This document shows, one piece after another, positions 15,497-24,858 of a stretch of 59,274 bases of DNA (position 1 is the stretch's first letter; each line of letters starts with the position of its first letter). A program made the translations under genes and the position numbers. This DNA is from Ectothiorhodospira shaposhnikovii. GTDB taxonomy: Bacteria > Pseudomonadota > Gammaproteobacteria > Ectothiorhodospirales > Ectothiorhodospiraceae. Under the pieces are notes generated by a model. It saw only the letters and a program-made list of their open reading frames with translations. It had not been told where the DNA came from and made no database searches. The stretch is taken from positions 1 to 59,274 of the forward strand of contig NZ_NRSM01000022.1 of NCBI RefSeq assembly GCF_016584105.1. Reading direction: 5' to 3'.

Positions 15497-16201
15497 TCAG
15501 CCCAGGAGCGCCATGCCGCTGCGCAGCCATTGGAAGAGTTCATGGGGAAATGGCAGCAGCCACATCAACCCGCCCAGGACGGCAACAGCCAGCAGTGATC
15601 CCGCGGGAAAGTCCGGCTCCCAGATCTTGAGCGCGGAACCAAAGGAACGCTTGATGCGGGCATTATTGATATCCACGCTGTAAATCTCGTCCAGCACCAG
15701 ATGAATCAAAAATCCCAGAAACAATGCAGTTCCCTGTAGCCAGACCAACAGAGGTTCCGTGGCGAGGCAATGTAACCCCATATAGACCCAGCCCAATGCC
15801 CACAGCCCCCCCACCACCAGGCTGTGACATAAACCGCGGTGACGACTGATTTTCTGGAACAGCAGTGAGCAGGGATAGCGGACCAGCAACCAGGCGAGGA
15901 AACCTGCGGCAACGGCCTCGCAGGACAGCGCCTGGCCAGGCAGGAAGATCCGCGGTCCGGTTTGCAGCTGGAGTACCACACTGGCGGCGACAACGGCAGC
16001 GCCCAGGGCCAGCAGGGAAAAAAGCCAGCGCTGAGGCCGGCCACCATCCACATCAATATCCGGAAGCAGGGTTCCCGCAATCAGGAAAACACCAAGGATC
16101 AGGCTGTCCGACCAGGACAGCATCCCGGTGACGGCAATCCCCGAAGCAATTCCCGTGGCCGCCATGCCGGCCACCGCCACGTGGGTTGCGAAGTTAGCCA
16201 T
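15497..16201 (-). CDS. YdjM-like membrane-bound metal-dependent hydrolase family protein
   Basis: 234 residues with about five hydrophobic segments. It carries the PF04307 pattern: an N-terminal His (FATHVAVAG), the acidic GTLLPDIDVDGG, HRGLCHSLVVG, and HLVLDEIYSVD. Together these conserved His and Asp residues could bind a metal at the membrane. The family is called 'metal-dependent hydrolase' from sequence only; no substrate is known. Start ATG 16201 has no clear ribosome site. A 9-base inverted repeat (16204-16236) just upstream could be an operator. Confidence 0.78.
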   Translation of the reverse strand: MANFATHVAVAGMAATGIASGIAVTGMLSWSDSLILGVFLIAGTLLPDIDVDGGRPQRWLFSLLALGAAVVAASVVLQLQTGPRIFLPGQALSCEAVAAGFLAWLLVRYPCSLLFQKISRHRGLCHSLVVGGLWALGWVYMGLHCLATEPLLVWLQGTALFLGFLIHLVLDEIYSVDINNARIKRSFGSALKIWEPDFPAGSLLAVAVLGGLMWLLPFPHELFQWLRSGMALLG

Positions 16202-16203
16202 AA

Positions 16204-16236
16204 TTGATTGTTATTACCTAAATCATCAACAATCAA
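16204..16236. promoter_or_regulatory. Inverted repeat upstream of the YdjM-like gene
   Basis: TTGATTGTT (16204-16212) and AACAATCAA (16228-16236) are perfect 9-base arms around a 15-base AT-rich spacer, ending three bases from the start codon. Possible operator or hairpin; no binding protein can be named. Confidence 0.35.
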
Positions 16237-16281
16237 GATATCGTAACATTATGGCTGAATGAATGGACAGTATCCTGGATA

Positions 16282-17034
16282 TCATGCATTCCGGCCAGGC
16301 TGCATGATGTCGGCGGCCTGGTCACGAATCCACTGTTCCACGCGGGCATTGAGCCCCTTGACATCCCCCGCCTCACAGGACATGGGTGGGCCGATGCGAA
16401 GAAAAATGGTGCCCGGATAGCGCATCAAGGAGCCATGGGGCCAGCAGTCTCCGGCATTGTGGGCCACCGGCAGCACCCGCCTCCCGGCACGACACGCCAA
16501 CATCGCCCCCCCGGCATTGAAACGCCCCAGCTGTCCAGGCTGCTGACGCGATCCCTCCGGATATATCACCACGCTGATACCCTCATCCAGTCGTTCCTTA
16601 CCGGTCTTGAGAATGGTCTTGAGGGCGCTGGCCGGACTGCCCCGATCGATGGGGATGGGTTTGAGCAATGCAAGCCCCCAGCCGAAAAACGGAATTTTCA
16701 GAAGTTCTCGCTTCACCACGGTAGCCTGGGGGGATACCAGCAGCTGGAGATAGAAAGTTTCCCACTCGCTCTGGTGGTTGGACATGATTACAAGGGGTTC
16801 GTCCCTGGGAACATGCTCAAGCCCCTCCACCTGGATATGAATGCCATTGAGGGTGCGCAGCAGCCACATGGTGGCCCTCGTCCATAGATTGACGAATCGA
16901 TAGCGCTGCTCAAAGGTCTGAAATGGGGCCGCCAGCAGACTGATCATGCTATGGACAATACCCATGAGGTTGTAAAGCAGGAAAAACAACAGGCTGCGCA
17001 GCCGGATTTCAAAAGTGGGCGCGAGCTGGGGCAT
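16282..17034 (-). CDS. plsC: 1-acyl-sn-glycerol-3-phosphate acyltransferase
   Basis: 250 residues. It acylates lysophosphatidic acid to phosphatidic acid in phospholipid synthesis at the inner membrane. The acyltransferase blocks are NHQSEWET (H-X4-E, with Glu in place of the more common Asp, as in a recognised gammaproteobacterial subgroup) and VVIYPEGSR. An N-terminal hydrophobic segment anchors it. ATG 17034 is chosen because GGAG sits five bases before it; ATG 17046 and a TTG at 17091 overlapping hypF are poorer. It follows hypF by 53 bases, probably on the same transcript, though the two functions are unrelated. Confidence 0.9.
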   Translation of the reverse strand: MPQLAPTFEIRLRSLLFFLLYNLMGIVHSMISLLAAPFQTFEQRYRFVNLWTRATMWLLRTLNGIHIQVEGLEHVPRDEPLVIMSNHQSEWETFYLQLLVSPQATVVKRELLKIPFFGWGLALLKPIPIDRGSPASALKTILKTGKERLDEGISVVIYPEGSRQQPGQLGRFNAGGAMLACRAGRRVLPVAHNAGDCWPHGSLMRYPGTIFLRIGPPMSCEAGDVKGLNARVEQWIRDQAADIMQPGRNA

Positions 17035-17087
17035 GGGTGACTCCATCCTGATCAATGAGACAATTTCTATGTTTCCACTGGGGAAGA

Positions 17088-19403
17088 TCAAACCGGGGCT
17101 TGCATGGCAATCCAGGCCTGGCCCAGACTCAGCCCACCGTCATTGGGTGGAGACCACTGGGGTTTGTAGACCCGGAACCCCGCTCCGGTCAGACGTTCCA
17201 CCAGGTCCTGCATCAGGACCTGGTTGAGGCAGCATCCCCCTCCCAGCACCAGATCCTGAACACCCTGATCCAGCGCCGATTCAATCAGCCAGCAGGCCAG
17301 GCCCTGCGCCACCGTGGCGTGGAAGACCCCCGCACCGGTTCCGGGGTCCATGCCGTCAGCAAGCCGTGCCAGCAGAGGCATGAAATCCAGCACGCCCCGA
17401 TCCAGATTCCAACCCCCGGACATGGGTACCTCGGGACCATGGCTTGCGGCCATGCCTTCCAGCAGCATGGGGGCCTGCCCTTCGAAACGGGCCACCCACT
17501 TCACTCGTAGCAGGGCTGCGGCAGCATCGAACAGACGCCCCAGGCTGGTGGTCAGGTGAGGGTTGCGATCACCGCTCATCAGTTTCGGCATGCCCAACGC
17601 CGCGGCAAACACTTGATAACGATCCGGGATTTCATCAGAACGCCCCAGGGCATGTAGCACCGCGGCAGCCATGCGCCAGGGCTCCCGGGTCGCCAGATCG
17701 CCACCAGGAAGGTGCAGTGGACGCAAATGCCCAAGGCGCTGGTACCTTGCACCATCGATGCGCAGCAACTCCCCTCCCCAGGCGTTACCGTCATCACCCA
17801 GCCCATAACCATCCAGGGCCAGCCCGATGACGGGACGGTCCAGTTTGTGCTCCGCCTGCACCGCGGCCAGATGGGCGTGGTGATGCTGGACCCTTAACAG
17901 GGGCACATCCAGTACCTTGGCCAGACGCATGGCCAGCCGTGTGCTGTAATAATCCGGATGGAGATCGCAGGCAATCCGTTCCGGGCGAATACGCAGCAGC
18001 AGCATCAGGTGCTCCACGGTCTCGTCCAGCGCCCGACAAGTGGCCGGACTGTCCAGATCCCCCACGTGCTGGGAGAGAAAGGCCTGCTGGCCACGGGTAA
18101 TGCAGGCGGTGTTATTAAACCAGGCGCCGGTAGCCAGCACACAAGGACCGGCTCCAGGCAGGCGGACAGGCTCAGGGGTGTATCCCCTGCCCCGGCGCAA
18201 AAACCCTGGCCCTGCCGCCGTCATGCGCACCACGCTGTCATCGCATCGCACCCGAATATCCCTGTTGTGCACCAACAGCGCATCGGCAATCTGCCCCAGT
18301 CGCTCCACTGCCCTTTGATTACTGGTGATGACCGGTTCTCCAAAAGGATTGGCGGAGGTGCAGACCAGCAGTAGAGACTGAGGTTCTTCCTGCAACCAGT
18401 CCGTACCGTCAGGACGGCCGGCCGCTTCGTGAAATAACAGATACTGCAACGGGGTATAGGGCAGCATGACCCCCAGGCGCTGCATGCCCGGCGCCACCCC
18501 CTCCAGTGAAACTCCGGCATCCATCCTCCGGCGCAGCAGCACAATGGGACGTGCATACCCCTTGAGCAGGGCTTTTTCCTCGGCCTGGAGATGGACCAGA
18601 TCGCGAATCGAGGGCAGATTGGCGGCCATGATGGCAAAGGGTTTTTCTTCCCGTTGCTTGCGGGCCCGCAAGCGGGCGACAACCGCCTCATTGCGGGCAT
18701 CGCACATAAGATGGAATCCGCCCAGCCCCTTGACTGCCAGGATCTTGCCATCCCGGATCAACCCCATCGCGGCCTGAATGACATCCTCCACGTGCAAGGG
18801 CATGCCGGAAGGATCCAGCAGGCTCAGTCGAGGACCGCATGCCGGGCAGGCATTGAGCTGTGAATGAAACCGTCGCTGACCTGGACTCTGATATTCCCGG
18901 TGGCATGCGGGGCACATGGTGAAGGCTGCCATGCTGGTGTGGGCACGATCGTAGGGAATCGCCGTCATGGCCGTGTAACGGGGGCCGCAATGGGCGCAAC
19001 CGATGAAGGCGTCCCGGTAGCGACGGTTTTCCGGATCGAAAAGCTCTTCCAGGCAATGAGGGCATATGGCGGCATCCGGTGTCATACCCGTGGTGATGAC
19101 ACCGCCCACGCTGGGCATGATGGCAAACCCCTTCATTTCAGGGATGGGTTCCACATGATTGGCCTCCACCACATCCACCCGAGCCAGGGGAGGTGGATGA
19201 TTGGCAAGCCGGTGCAGGAACTGGTCCACCCGCTGCCGCCCGCCCTGGACCATGAGTTCCACGCCGGCGGGATCATTACGTACCCAACCGGAAAGCTCCA
19301 GCTCAGTGGCCAACCCGTGAATGAAAGGACGAAAACCGACCCCTTGAACCTGTCCTCTCACCCAGACACGAAAACAATAATTGATGATTTTATTCTTTGA
19401 CAT
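17088..19403 (-). CDS. hypF: [NiFe]-hydrogenase maturation carbamoyltransferase HypF
   Basis: 771 residues, full length. HypF uses carbamoyl phosphate and ATP to make the thiocyanate that becomes the CN ligands of the NiFe site, passing it to HypE. Domains in order: acylphosphatase (VRGQVQGVGFRPFIHG, ~15-95), two zinc-finger repeats (CPHC with CAHC; CPAC with CPAC), a YrdC-like domain (~210-390, with KGLGGFHLMCDA), and a Kae1-like carbamoyltransferase domain with QHHHAHLAAV and ALDGYGLGDDG. No hydrogenase structural or other hyp genes are in the window, so it works in trans. Such an isolated location is common. Confidence 0.96.
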   Translation of the reverse strand: MSKNKIINYCFRVWVRGQVQGVGFRPFIHGLATELELSGWVRNDPAGVELMVQGGRQRVDQFLHRLANHPPPLARVDVVEANHVEPIPEMKGFAIMPSVGGVITTGMTPDAAICPHCLEELFDPENRRYRDAFIGCAHCGPRYTAMTAIPYDRAHTSMAAFTMCPACHREYQSPGQRRFHSQLNACPACGPRLSLLDPSGMPLHVEDVIQAAMGLIRDGKILAVKGLGGFHLMCDARNEAVVARLRARKQREEKPFAIMAANLPSIRDLVHLQAEEKALLKGYARPIVLLRRRMDAGVSLEGVAPGMQRLGVMLPYTPLQYLLFHEAAGRPDGTDWLQEEPQSLLLVCTSANPFGEPVITSNQRAVERLGQIADALLVHNRDIRVRCDDSVVRMTAAGPGFLRRGRGYTPEPVRLPGAGPCVLATGAWFNNTACITRGQQAFLSQHVGDLDSPATCRALDETVEHLMLLLRIRPERIACDLHPDYYSTRLAMRLAKVLDVPLLRVQHHHAHLAAVQAEHKLDRPVIGLALDGYGLGDDGNAWGGELLRIDGARYQRLGHLRPLHLPGGDLATREPWRMAAAVLHALGRSDEIPDRYQVFAAALGMPKLMSGDRNPHLTTSLGRLFDAAAALLRVKWVARFEGQAPMLLEGMAASHGPEVPMSGGWNLDRGVLDFMPLLARLADGMDPGTGAGVFHATVAQGLACWLIESALDQGVQDLVLGGGCCLNQVLMQDLVERLTGAGFRVYKPQWSPPNDGGLSLGQAWIAMQAPV

Positions 19404-19552
19404 AAGGAAAATATTATCGGGAGCATCGTTTTATTGACATCCCCTCGCCCGGTCCATTACGGGTTCATTCACAAAAAATCACTGATCGCGTCATCGGATC
19501 GGATGAATCCACCATTTCTTGCCGGTTCGGACCGGCGGACGGCTCAGGAGGT

Positions 19553-21004
19553 TCAGTGTCTCCAGAAGGCCGGAGTGAACAGAACCAGCAGGGTGAACAC
19601 CTCCAGACGTCCGAGCAGCATGGCAAACATCAATACCCACTTGGCCGGATCACTGATACCGCTGTAATTTTCCGCCACATCACCCAACCCGGGTCCCAGG
19701 TTGGTGATGTTGGCGGCAACCGCGGAAAAGGCCGTTACCTGGTCCAGTCCTGTTGCCATCAGGATCATCATCATGAGACCGAACAGGGCCACATAGGTGG
19801 CAAAGAACCCCCACACCGCGTCCACCACCCGATCGGGGACAGGCTTTCCGCCCACCTTGATGATGACCTGGGCCTGGGGGTGAATCAGGCGGATCACTTC
19901 CCGATACCCCTGCTTGATCAGCAGCATGAACCGGATCACTTTGATCCCCCCGCCGGTGGACATGGCACAGCCGCCGATGAAGGCCACCAGCACCAGCAGG
20001 ACCGGCAGGAACACGGGCCACTGGTCAAAGCTGTCGCTAGCAAAACCCGCCGTGACACCGATGGAAACGGTATGAAAGATGGCCTGGTGCAGGGTGTCGC
20101 CCCAACCGCCGTAGTAATCGGTCAGCATCAGGGTGACGGTGACCACAACCCCCGTGGTCACCATGATGCCGATGAACCAGCGCACCTCGGGTTCCCGCAG
20201 ATAGTGCCAGAAGGAACGGGTCCGCCAAGCCAGAAAGTGCATGGCAAAGTTGATCCCGGCGATGAGCATGAAGACCACGCAGATCATGGAGATCAGCGGA
20301 CTATCGAAATGCCCGATGCTGGCGTCGTAGGTGGAGAATCCACCGATGGCCACGGTGGAAAAACTGTGACCGATGGCATCAAACCAGCTCATCCCCGCCG
20401 CCCAGTAGGCAGTGGCGCAGGCGATGGTCAGGGTGAGATAGATGTACCACAGGGCCTTGGCGGTCTCGGCGATGCGGGGGGTGAGTTTGGAATCCTTGAC
20501 CGGCCCCGGAGTCTCGGCCCGGTAAAGCTGCATGCCCCCGACCCCCAGCATGGGCAGGATCGCCACCGCCAGCACGATGATGCCCATGCCGCCCAGCCAC
20601 TGGAGTTGCTGACGGTAGAAACGAATGGATTCCGGCAGATGTTCGATACCGGTCAGCACGGTGGCGCCGGTGGTCGTGAGCCCGGACATGCTTTCAAAGG
20701 CGGCGTCGGTGATGGAGATGTTCGGGGCATGGGAGAGGGTCAGCGGTAGCGCCCCTGACAATCCCAGCACGGTCCAGAACAACACCACCACCAGAAAACC
20801 GTCGCGGGTCCGCAATTCCTGGCGCCGACGACGCACCGGAAGCCAGATGAAGGTACCGACGGCCAGGATCACCCCGAAGGAAACCAGAAACGGCACCAGC
20901 CCCTGATCGTCATGGATGAACGCCACCAGGGCCGGCGGCAGCATGGTGACGCTGAACAGCATCAGCAGCAGCCCGACGACACGGAGCACCGAAGACCAGT
21001 ACAT
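19553..21004 (-). CDS. trkH: Trk potassium uptake system membrane subunit
   Basis: 483 residues forming the K+ translocating pore. The four selectivity-filter loops of the TrkH/KtrB fold are visible: SMSGLTTTGATVL, FSTVAIGGFS, VSIGVTAGFA and ANITNLGPGLG. About ten membrane helices surround them. The cytoplasmic regulator TrkA is not adjacent. For a halophilic or haloalkaliphilic phototroph, K+ uptake would serve osmotic and pH balance, which is inference only. It is transcribed divergently from the FN3-like gene. Confidence 0.95.
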   Translation of the reverse strand: MYWSSVLRVVGLLLMLFSVTMLPPALVAFIHDDQGLVPFLVSFGVILAVGTFIWLPVRRRRQELRTRDGFLVVVLFWTVLGLSGALPLTLSHAPNISITDAAFESMSGLTTTGATVLTGIEHLPESIRFYRQQLQWLGGMGIIVLAVAILPMLGVGGMQLYRAETPGPVKDSKLTPRIAETAKALWYIYLTLTIACATAYWAAGMSWFDAIGHSFSTVAIGGFSTYDASIGHFDSPLISMICVVFMLIAGINFAMHFLAWRTRSFWHYLREPEVRWFIGIMVTTGVVVTVTLMLTDYYGGWGDTLHQAIFHTVSIGVTAGFASDSFDQWPVFLPVLLVLVAFIGGCAMSTGGGIKVIRFMLLIKQGYREVIRLIHPQAQVIIKVGGKPVPDRVVDAVWGFFATYVALFGLMMMILMATGLDQVTAFSAVAANITNLGPGLGDVAENYSGISDPAKWVLMFAMLLGRLEVFTLLVLFTPAFWRH

Positions 21005-21161
21005 GAGTGATTCCAGGGGAGTTCAGGGGCGCATAAATTAGGCCACAAGGGGTGGGTGGTGCAAACAGTTTGGGGATTTTATGGCTGCGGAAGCGGCCTT
21101 GACCCTGCCTTCTCGGGGGACTAGGGTAAAAAAAGTCAGGGACCTGCACGCGGAGATCGCC

Positions 21162-21626
21162 ATGCCACATCGCCATGTACCCCCTGCCCTGTGGGCAATC
21201 CCACTGAGCGCCGTTCTGTTGTTGCCCTCACCCACCCTCGCCCAGAACGTGCCCACGCTGGACAGCACCACCCAGACCGCCCGCGCCGGCTATTATCAAC
21301 TCCGCTGGGGCATGGAAGATGCCGACGGGGCAATCTACCGGCTGGAAGAATCCCGCTCCGCCGATTTCCAGACAGCGCAGATCCTCTACGAAGGGGCCGA
21401 CAGGGCCACCGTGATCAGCGGTCGGAGTGACGGCACCTTTCACTACCGGGTTCAGGCCACCCTGCCCGACACCACCCGCTCTCCATGGAGTTCGCCCCTG
21501 ACGGTGGAGGTCGCCCATCATTCCCTGCTCCAGGCGCTGACCCTGTTCGTCATCGGTGCCGTGGTATTCCTGGCCACCCTTGCCCTCATCGTCACCGGCA
21601 CGCGCCGGCACCAGGAACCTGCCTGA
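21162..21626 (+). CDS. Exported FN3-like domain protein with C-terminal membrane helix
   Basis: 154 residues from ATG 21162, which has GGAG six bases upstream; a longer frame adds 27 residues without support. A signal peptide (WAIPLSAVLLLPSPTLAQ) precedes one beta-sandwich domain with fibronectin type III character (YYQLRWG, YRLEES, FHYRVQA, SPWSSPLTVEV). A single membrane helix (~120-143) and a short basic tail end the protein. The beta domain should sit in the periplasm. It lies 82 bases upstream of the symporter and a 39-residue companion on the same strand, so it may be an accessory subunit. Function unknown. Confidence 0.65.
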   Translation: MPHRHVPPALWAIPLSAVLLLPSPTLAQNVPTLDSTTQTARAGYYQLRWGMEDADGAIYRLEESRSADFQTAQILYEGADRATVISGRSDGTFHYRVQATLPDTTRSPWSSPLTVEVAHHSLLQALTLFVIGAVVFLATLALIVTGTRRHQEPA

Positions 21627-21708
21627 CGCCCGATGCATGACTTGCCTCCCCCATCGCCATGCCACCTGAGGGTCCACCACCGCCCGGACGCCCCGTGAGG
21701 AAAAGACC

Positions 21709-23145
21709 ATGAGCATTCAGGAAACCGCCATTCTGGAACCGGGACTGGCCTGGTTGCTGATCGCCCTGTTCACCGCCCTGTACGTGGGCCTGGGCTGGTT
21801 CTTCGGCCGTCGGGACAAGGAACTGGACCAGTTCGTACTGGCCGGGAGAAAGGTGGGGCTGGCGGTGGGGACCGCCACAGCCATGGCCACCTGGGTCACC
21901 AGCAACACCACCATGATGGCCCCGCAGCTGGCCTATCAGATCGGCCTGTGGGGCATGATCGGTTATGCCCTGGGCTCCGTGGGTCTGTTGCTGTTCGCCC
22001 CGCTGGCCAAACGCATTCGGCTGCTCATGCCCCACGGCTATACCAGCGGCGACTTCGTCCGTCTGCGCTACGGCCATCTAGCCTGGCGGATCTTCCTGGC
22101 CATTTCCATCTTCTACAGCTTCGGCTGGCTGGTGAGCCTGGGCATGGCCGGCGGCGTGCTCACCCACGCCCTCTCCGGCATCCCCTACTGGCAGGGCATG
22201 ACGGTGATCCTGGCGGCCTGCGTGGCCTACACCCTGATCGGCGGCTTTCGCGCCGTCATCGGCACTGACTTCATCCAGTCGATCCTGATCCTGGTCGGCC
22301 TGGTGGCCATCGCCTGGCTGGTGATCGGGCGCATCGGCTTCGACGAGATTCACCTCAGCCTGCAGCTGGAACGACCGGAACTGCTCACCCTGCTGATGCC
22401 GGCGGCGATCATGTTCCTGTTCAACAACCTGCTGTTCGGCATGGGGGAGATCTTCCATTCCAACGTATGGTGGACCCGGGCCTATTCCTTCCGCGAGGGG
22501 GTGGGCATGTGGGCCTACCTGCTGGCAGGCATCTTCTGGGCGCCGATCCCCATCGTCGCCGGTTTCATCGCCCTGGCCGCACCGGCGCTGGGGGTGAACA
22601 TTCCCGCCGCCGACATGGTGGGGCCCATCGTCGCCTCGGAACTGCTGGGGCTGGCGGGGGCCATCATCGTGCTGGTGATGGTGTTCGCCGCCCTGGCCTC
22701 CAGCCTGGATTCCCTGCTGGCGGCCACGGCCATGCTGGTGGTGCGGGACATCTACTACCGGCACCTGCGCCCCCAGGCCACCGCGGCCCATCTGCGCACC
22801 GCCACCAAGGTCACCATCCTGCTGCTGGGGATCATTGCCTGGCTGCTCTGCCTGCCGCGCATCACCACCCTGGCGGAACTGCTGCATTTCACCGGGGCCT
22901 TCGTGGCCAGCACCATCTGGCCCATCGCCGCCGGGCTGTACTGGCGCCGGACCAACCGCATCGGTGCGTCCCTGGCCATGGTGATGGGTAGCCTGGCAGG
23001 GATCAGCGCCTATTTCCTGATCGGTTTCTATGTGGGTGCCCTGGTGGGTGCGGCCGTGTCCATGGTGATCGTGCTGCTGACCACCTGGCTGTGGCCCCAG
23101 TCCTTTGACTGGGAAACCCTCAAGGAACCGCCGCCCAGACACTGA
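21709..23145 (+). CDS. Sodium:solute symporter (SSS) family transporter
   Basis: 478 residues with about 13 membrane helices in the LeuT-like fold. Typical SSS blocks are present: an N-terminal helix then FVLAGRKVGL, ATAMATWVTSNTT, GGFRAVIGTDFIQSI (sodium-motif region), and FAALASSLDSLLAA, the conserved Ser-rich sodium-binding helix. The substrate cannot be read from sequence; the overall pattern is nearest to the urea/acetate/unknown-substrate branches. ATG 21709 follows GAGGAAAAG. It is tightly followed by a tiny membrane protein that probably belongs to the transporter. Confidence 0.88.
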   Translation: MSIQETAILEPGLAWLLIALFTALYVGLGWFFGRRDKELDQFVLAGRKVGLAVGTATAMATWVTSNTTMMAPQLAYQIGLWGMIGYALGSVGLLLFAPLAKRIRLLMPHGYTSGDFVRLRYGHLAWRIFLAISIFYSFGWLVSLGMAGGVLTHALSGIPYWQGMTVILAACVAYTLIGGFRAVIGTDFIQSILILVGLVAIAWLVIGRIGFDEIHLSLQLERPELLTLLMPAAIMFLFNNLLFGMGEIFHSNVWWTRAYSFREGVGMWAYLLAGIFWAPIPIVAGFIALAAPALGVNIPAADMVGPIVASELLGLAGAIIVLVMVFAALASSLDSLLAATAMLVVRDIYYRHLRPQATAAHLRTATKVTILLLGIIAWLLCLPRITTLAELLHFTGAFVASTIWPIAAGLYWRRTNRIGASLAMVMGSLAGISAYFLIGFYVGALVGAAVSMVIVLLTTWLWPQSFDWETLKEPPPRH

Positions 23146-23160
23146 ACCCGGGAGCATGCC

Positions 23161-23280
23161 ATGGCATCCGTTGAATTCCTGACCGTGCTGATCGTCACCT
23201 CCACCGTCATCACGACCCTGTGCATCCTGGTACTGCTGGGACTGGTGATCCGGGACTGGCGCAACGGGACCCTGTGGTAG
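23161..23280 (+). CDS. 39-residue membrane protein, putative symporter small subunit
   Basis: Starts at ATG 23161, 15 bases after the symporter stop, with GGGAG seven bases upstream. It encodes 39 residues with one membrane helix (about VTSTVITTLCILVLLGLVI) followed by a short basic-aromatic tail, RDWRNGTLW. Tiny one-helix proteins with a D/EWR-type tail are repeatedly found directly after SSS transporters and are annotated as putative transporter small subunits. The close spacing and good ribosome site support a real gene despite its size. Role unproven. Confidence 0.68.
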   Translation: MASVEFLTVLIVTSTVITTLCILVLLGLVIRDWRNGTLW

Positions 23281-23367
23281 ACGCGGGCGCATCGGTCCGC
23301 TCTGATAGAATGCCCTGCCCGCCCCATCCGGGCGGTGATATTCCGTCATCCCCTTTGCAGAGGCGAC

Positions 23368-23712
23368 ATGGCCAGTTCCAAGCATATCTATCGAGTCTGT
23401 TTCATCAATCAGGGCAAGGTGTACGAGGTCTTCGCCCGCCAGGTGTACCAGAGTGAGATGTATGGTTTCGTGGTGGTGGAAGAGCTGATCTTCGGCGAGC
23501 GCAGCGCCATCGTGGTGGACCCGGGCGAGGAGAAGCTCAAGACCGAGTTCGCGTCCGTCACCCGCAGCCTGATCCCGATGCATGCCATCATCCGCATCGA
23601 TGAGGTGGAAAAGGAAGGTGTGGCCAAGATCAGCGAGTTGGGCGCCAACGTCACCGCCTTCCCCGCCAGCTACCTGCCCCAGGGCGGGACTCCTCCGCGC
23701 AAGGACAGCTAG
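23368..23712 (+). CDS. DUF1820-family protein
   Basis: 114 residues, cytoplasmic. The start HIYRVCFINQGKVYEVFAR and the core YGFVVVEELIFGE and LKTEFASVTRS are typical of the proteobacterial DUF1820 family, whose role is unknown. ATG 23368 is used, with AGAGG upstream; the frame is open for 11 codons before it. It is followed by two hairpins and then tRNA-Ser. Confidence 0.85.
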   Translation: MASSKHIYRVCFINQGKVYEVFARQVYQSEMYGFVVVEELIFGERSAIVVDPGEEKLKTEFASVTRSLIPMHAIIRIDEVEKEGVAKISELGANVTAFPASYLPQGGTPPRKDS

Positions 23713-23740
23713 AAAAAAATCGGCAAAGGGATTTGCCAAA

Positions 23741-23766
23741 GCCGAAAGATTCAGGTATCTTTCGGC
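23741..23766 (+). terminator. Hairpin after DUF1820 gene
   Basis: GCCGAAAGAT (23741-23750) and ATCTTTCGGC (23757-23766) pair perfectly over 10 bases with a 6-base loop. A smaller stem, GGCAAA/TTTGCC, sits just before it. There is no T run, so terminator activity is uncertain. Confidence 0.4.
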
Positions 23767-23831
23767 ACCTTGATCGGGACGGGCCAGGCCCACCGGATCA
23801 ATCGCTGCCACTGCGCGGCGAAACAATCAGC

Positions 23832-23922
23832 GGAGAGGTGGCCGAGCGGTCGAAGGCGCACGCCTGGAAAGTGTGTATACGGTAACCCCGTATCGAGGGT
23901 TCGAATCCCTCCCTCTCCGCCA
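23832..23922 (+). tRNA. tRNA-Ser (anticodon GGA)
   Basis: Full cloverleaf: acceptor GGAGAGG pairs with CCTCTCC (23912-23918), discriminator G, and CCA encoded at 23920-23922. The D-arm reads GTGGCCGAGCGG. The anticodon loop CTGGAAA gives GGA, reading UCC/UCU. A long variable arm (about GTATACGGTAACCCCGTAT) marks a class II serine tRNA, and the T-arm is GGTTCGAATCC. Confidence 0.96.
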
Positions 23923-23939
23923 TACAAAAGTACAAAAAA

Positions 23940-23963
23940 GCCACCGGAAACGGTGGCTTTTTT
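23940..23963 (+). terminator. Rho-independent terminator, probably bidirectional
   Basis: GCCACCG-GAAA-CGGTGGC followed by six T, with an A run on the other side. It ends the tRNA-Ser transcript and the convergent purU transcript. Confidence 0.85.
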
Positions 23964-23979
23964 GTTATCGGCCCGGTGT

Positions 23980-24837
<858 letters not shown>

Positions 24838-24858
24838 GAACCAGGATCCCTTCCGCGC

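Noticed and set aside
22078..23826. Long open frame (about 580 codons) on the minus strand
   Set aside because: Antisense to the symporter and DUF1820 genes and running through other features; low-complexity His/Gln/Gly composition.
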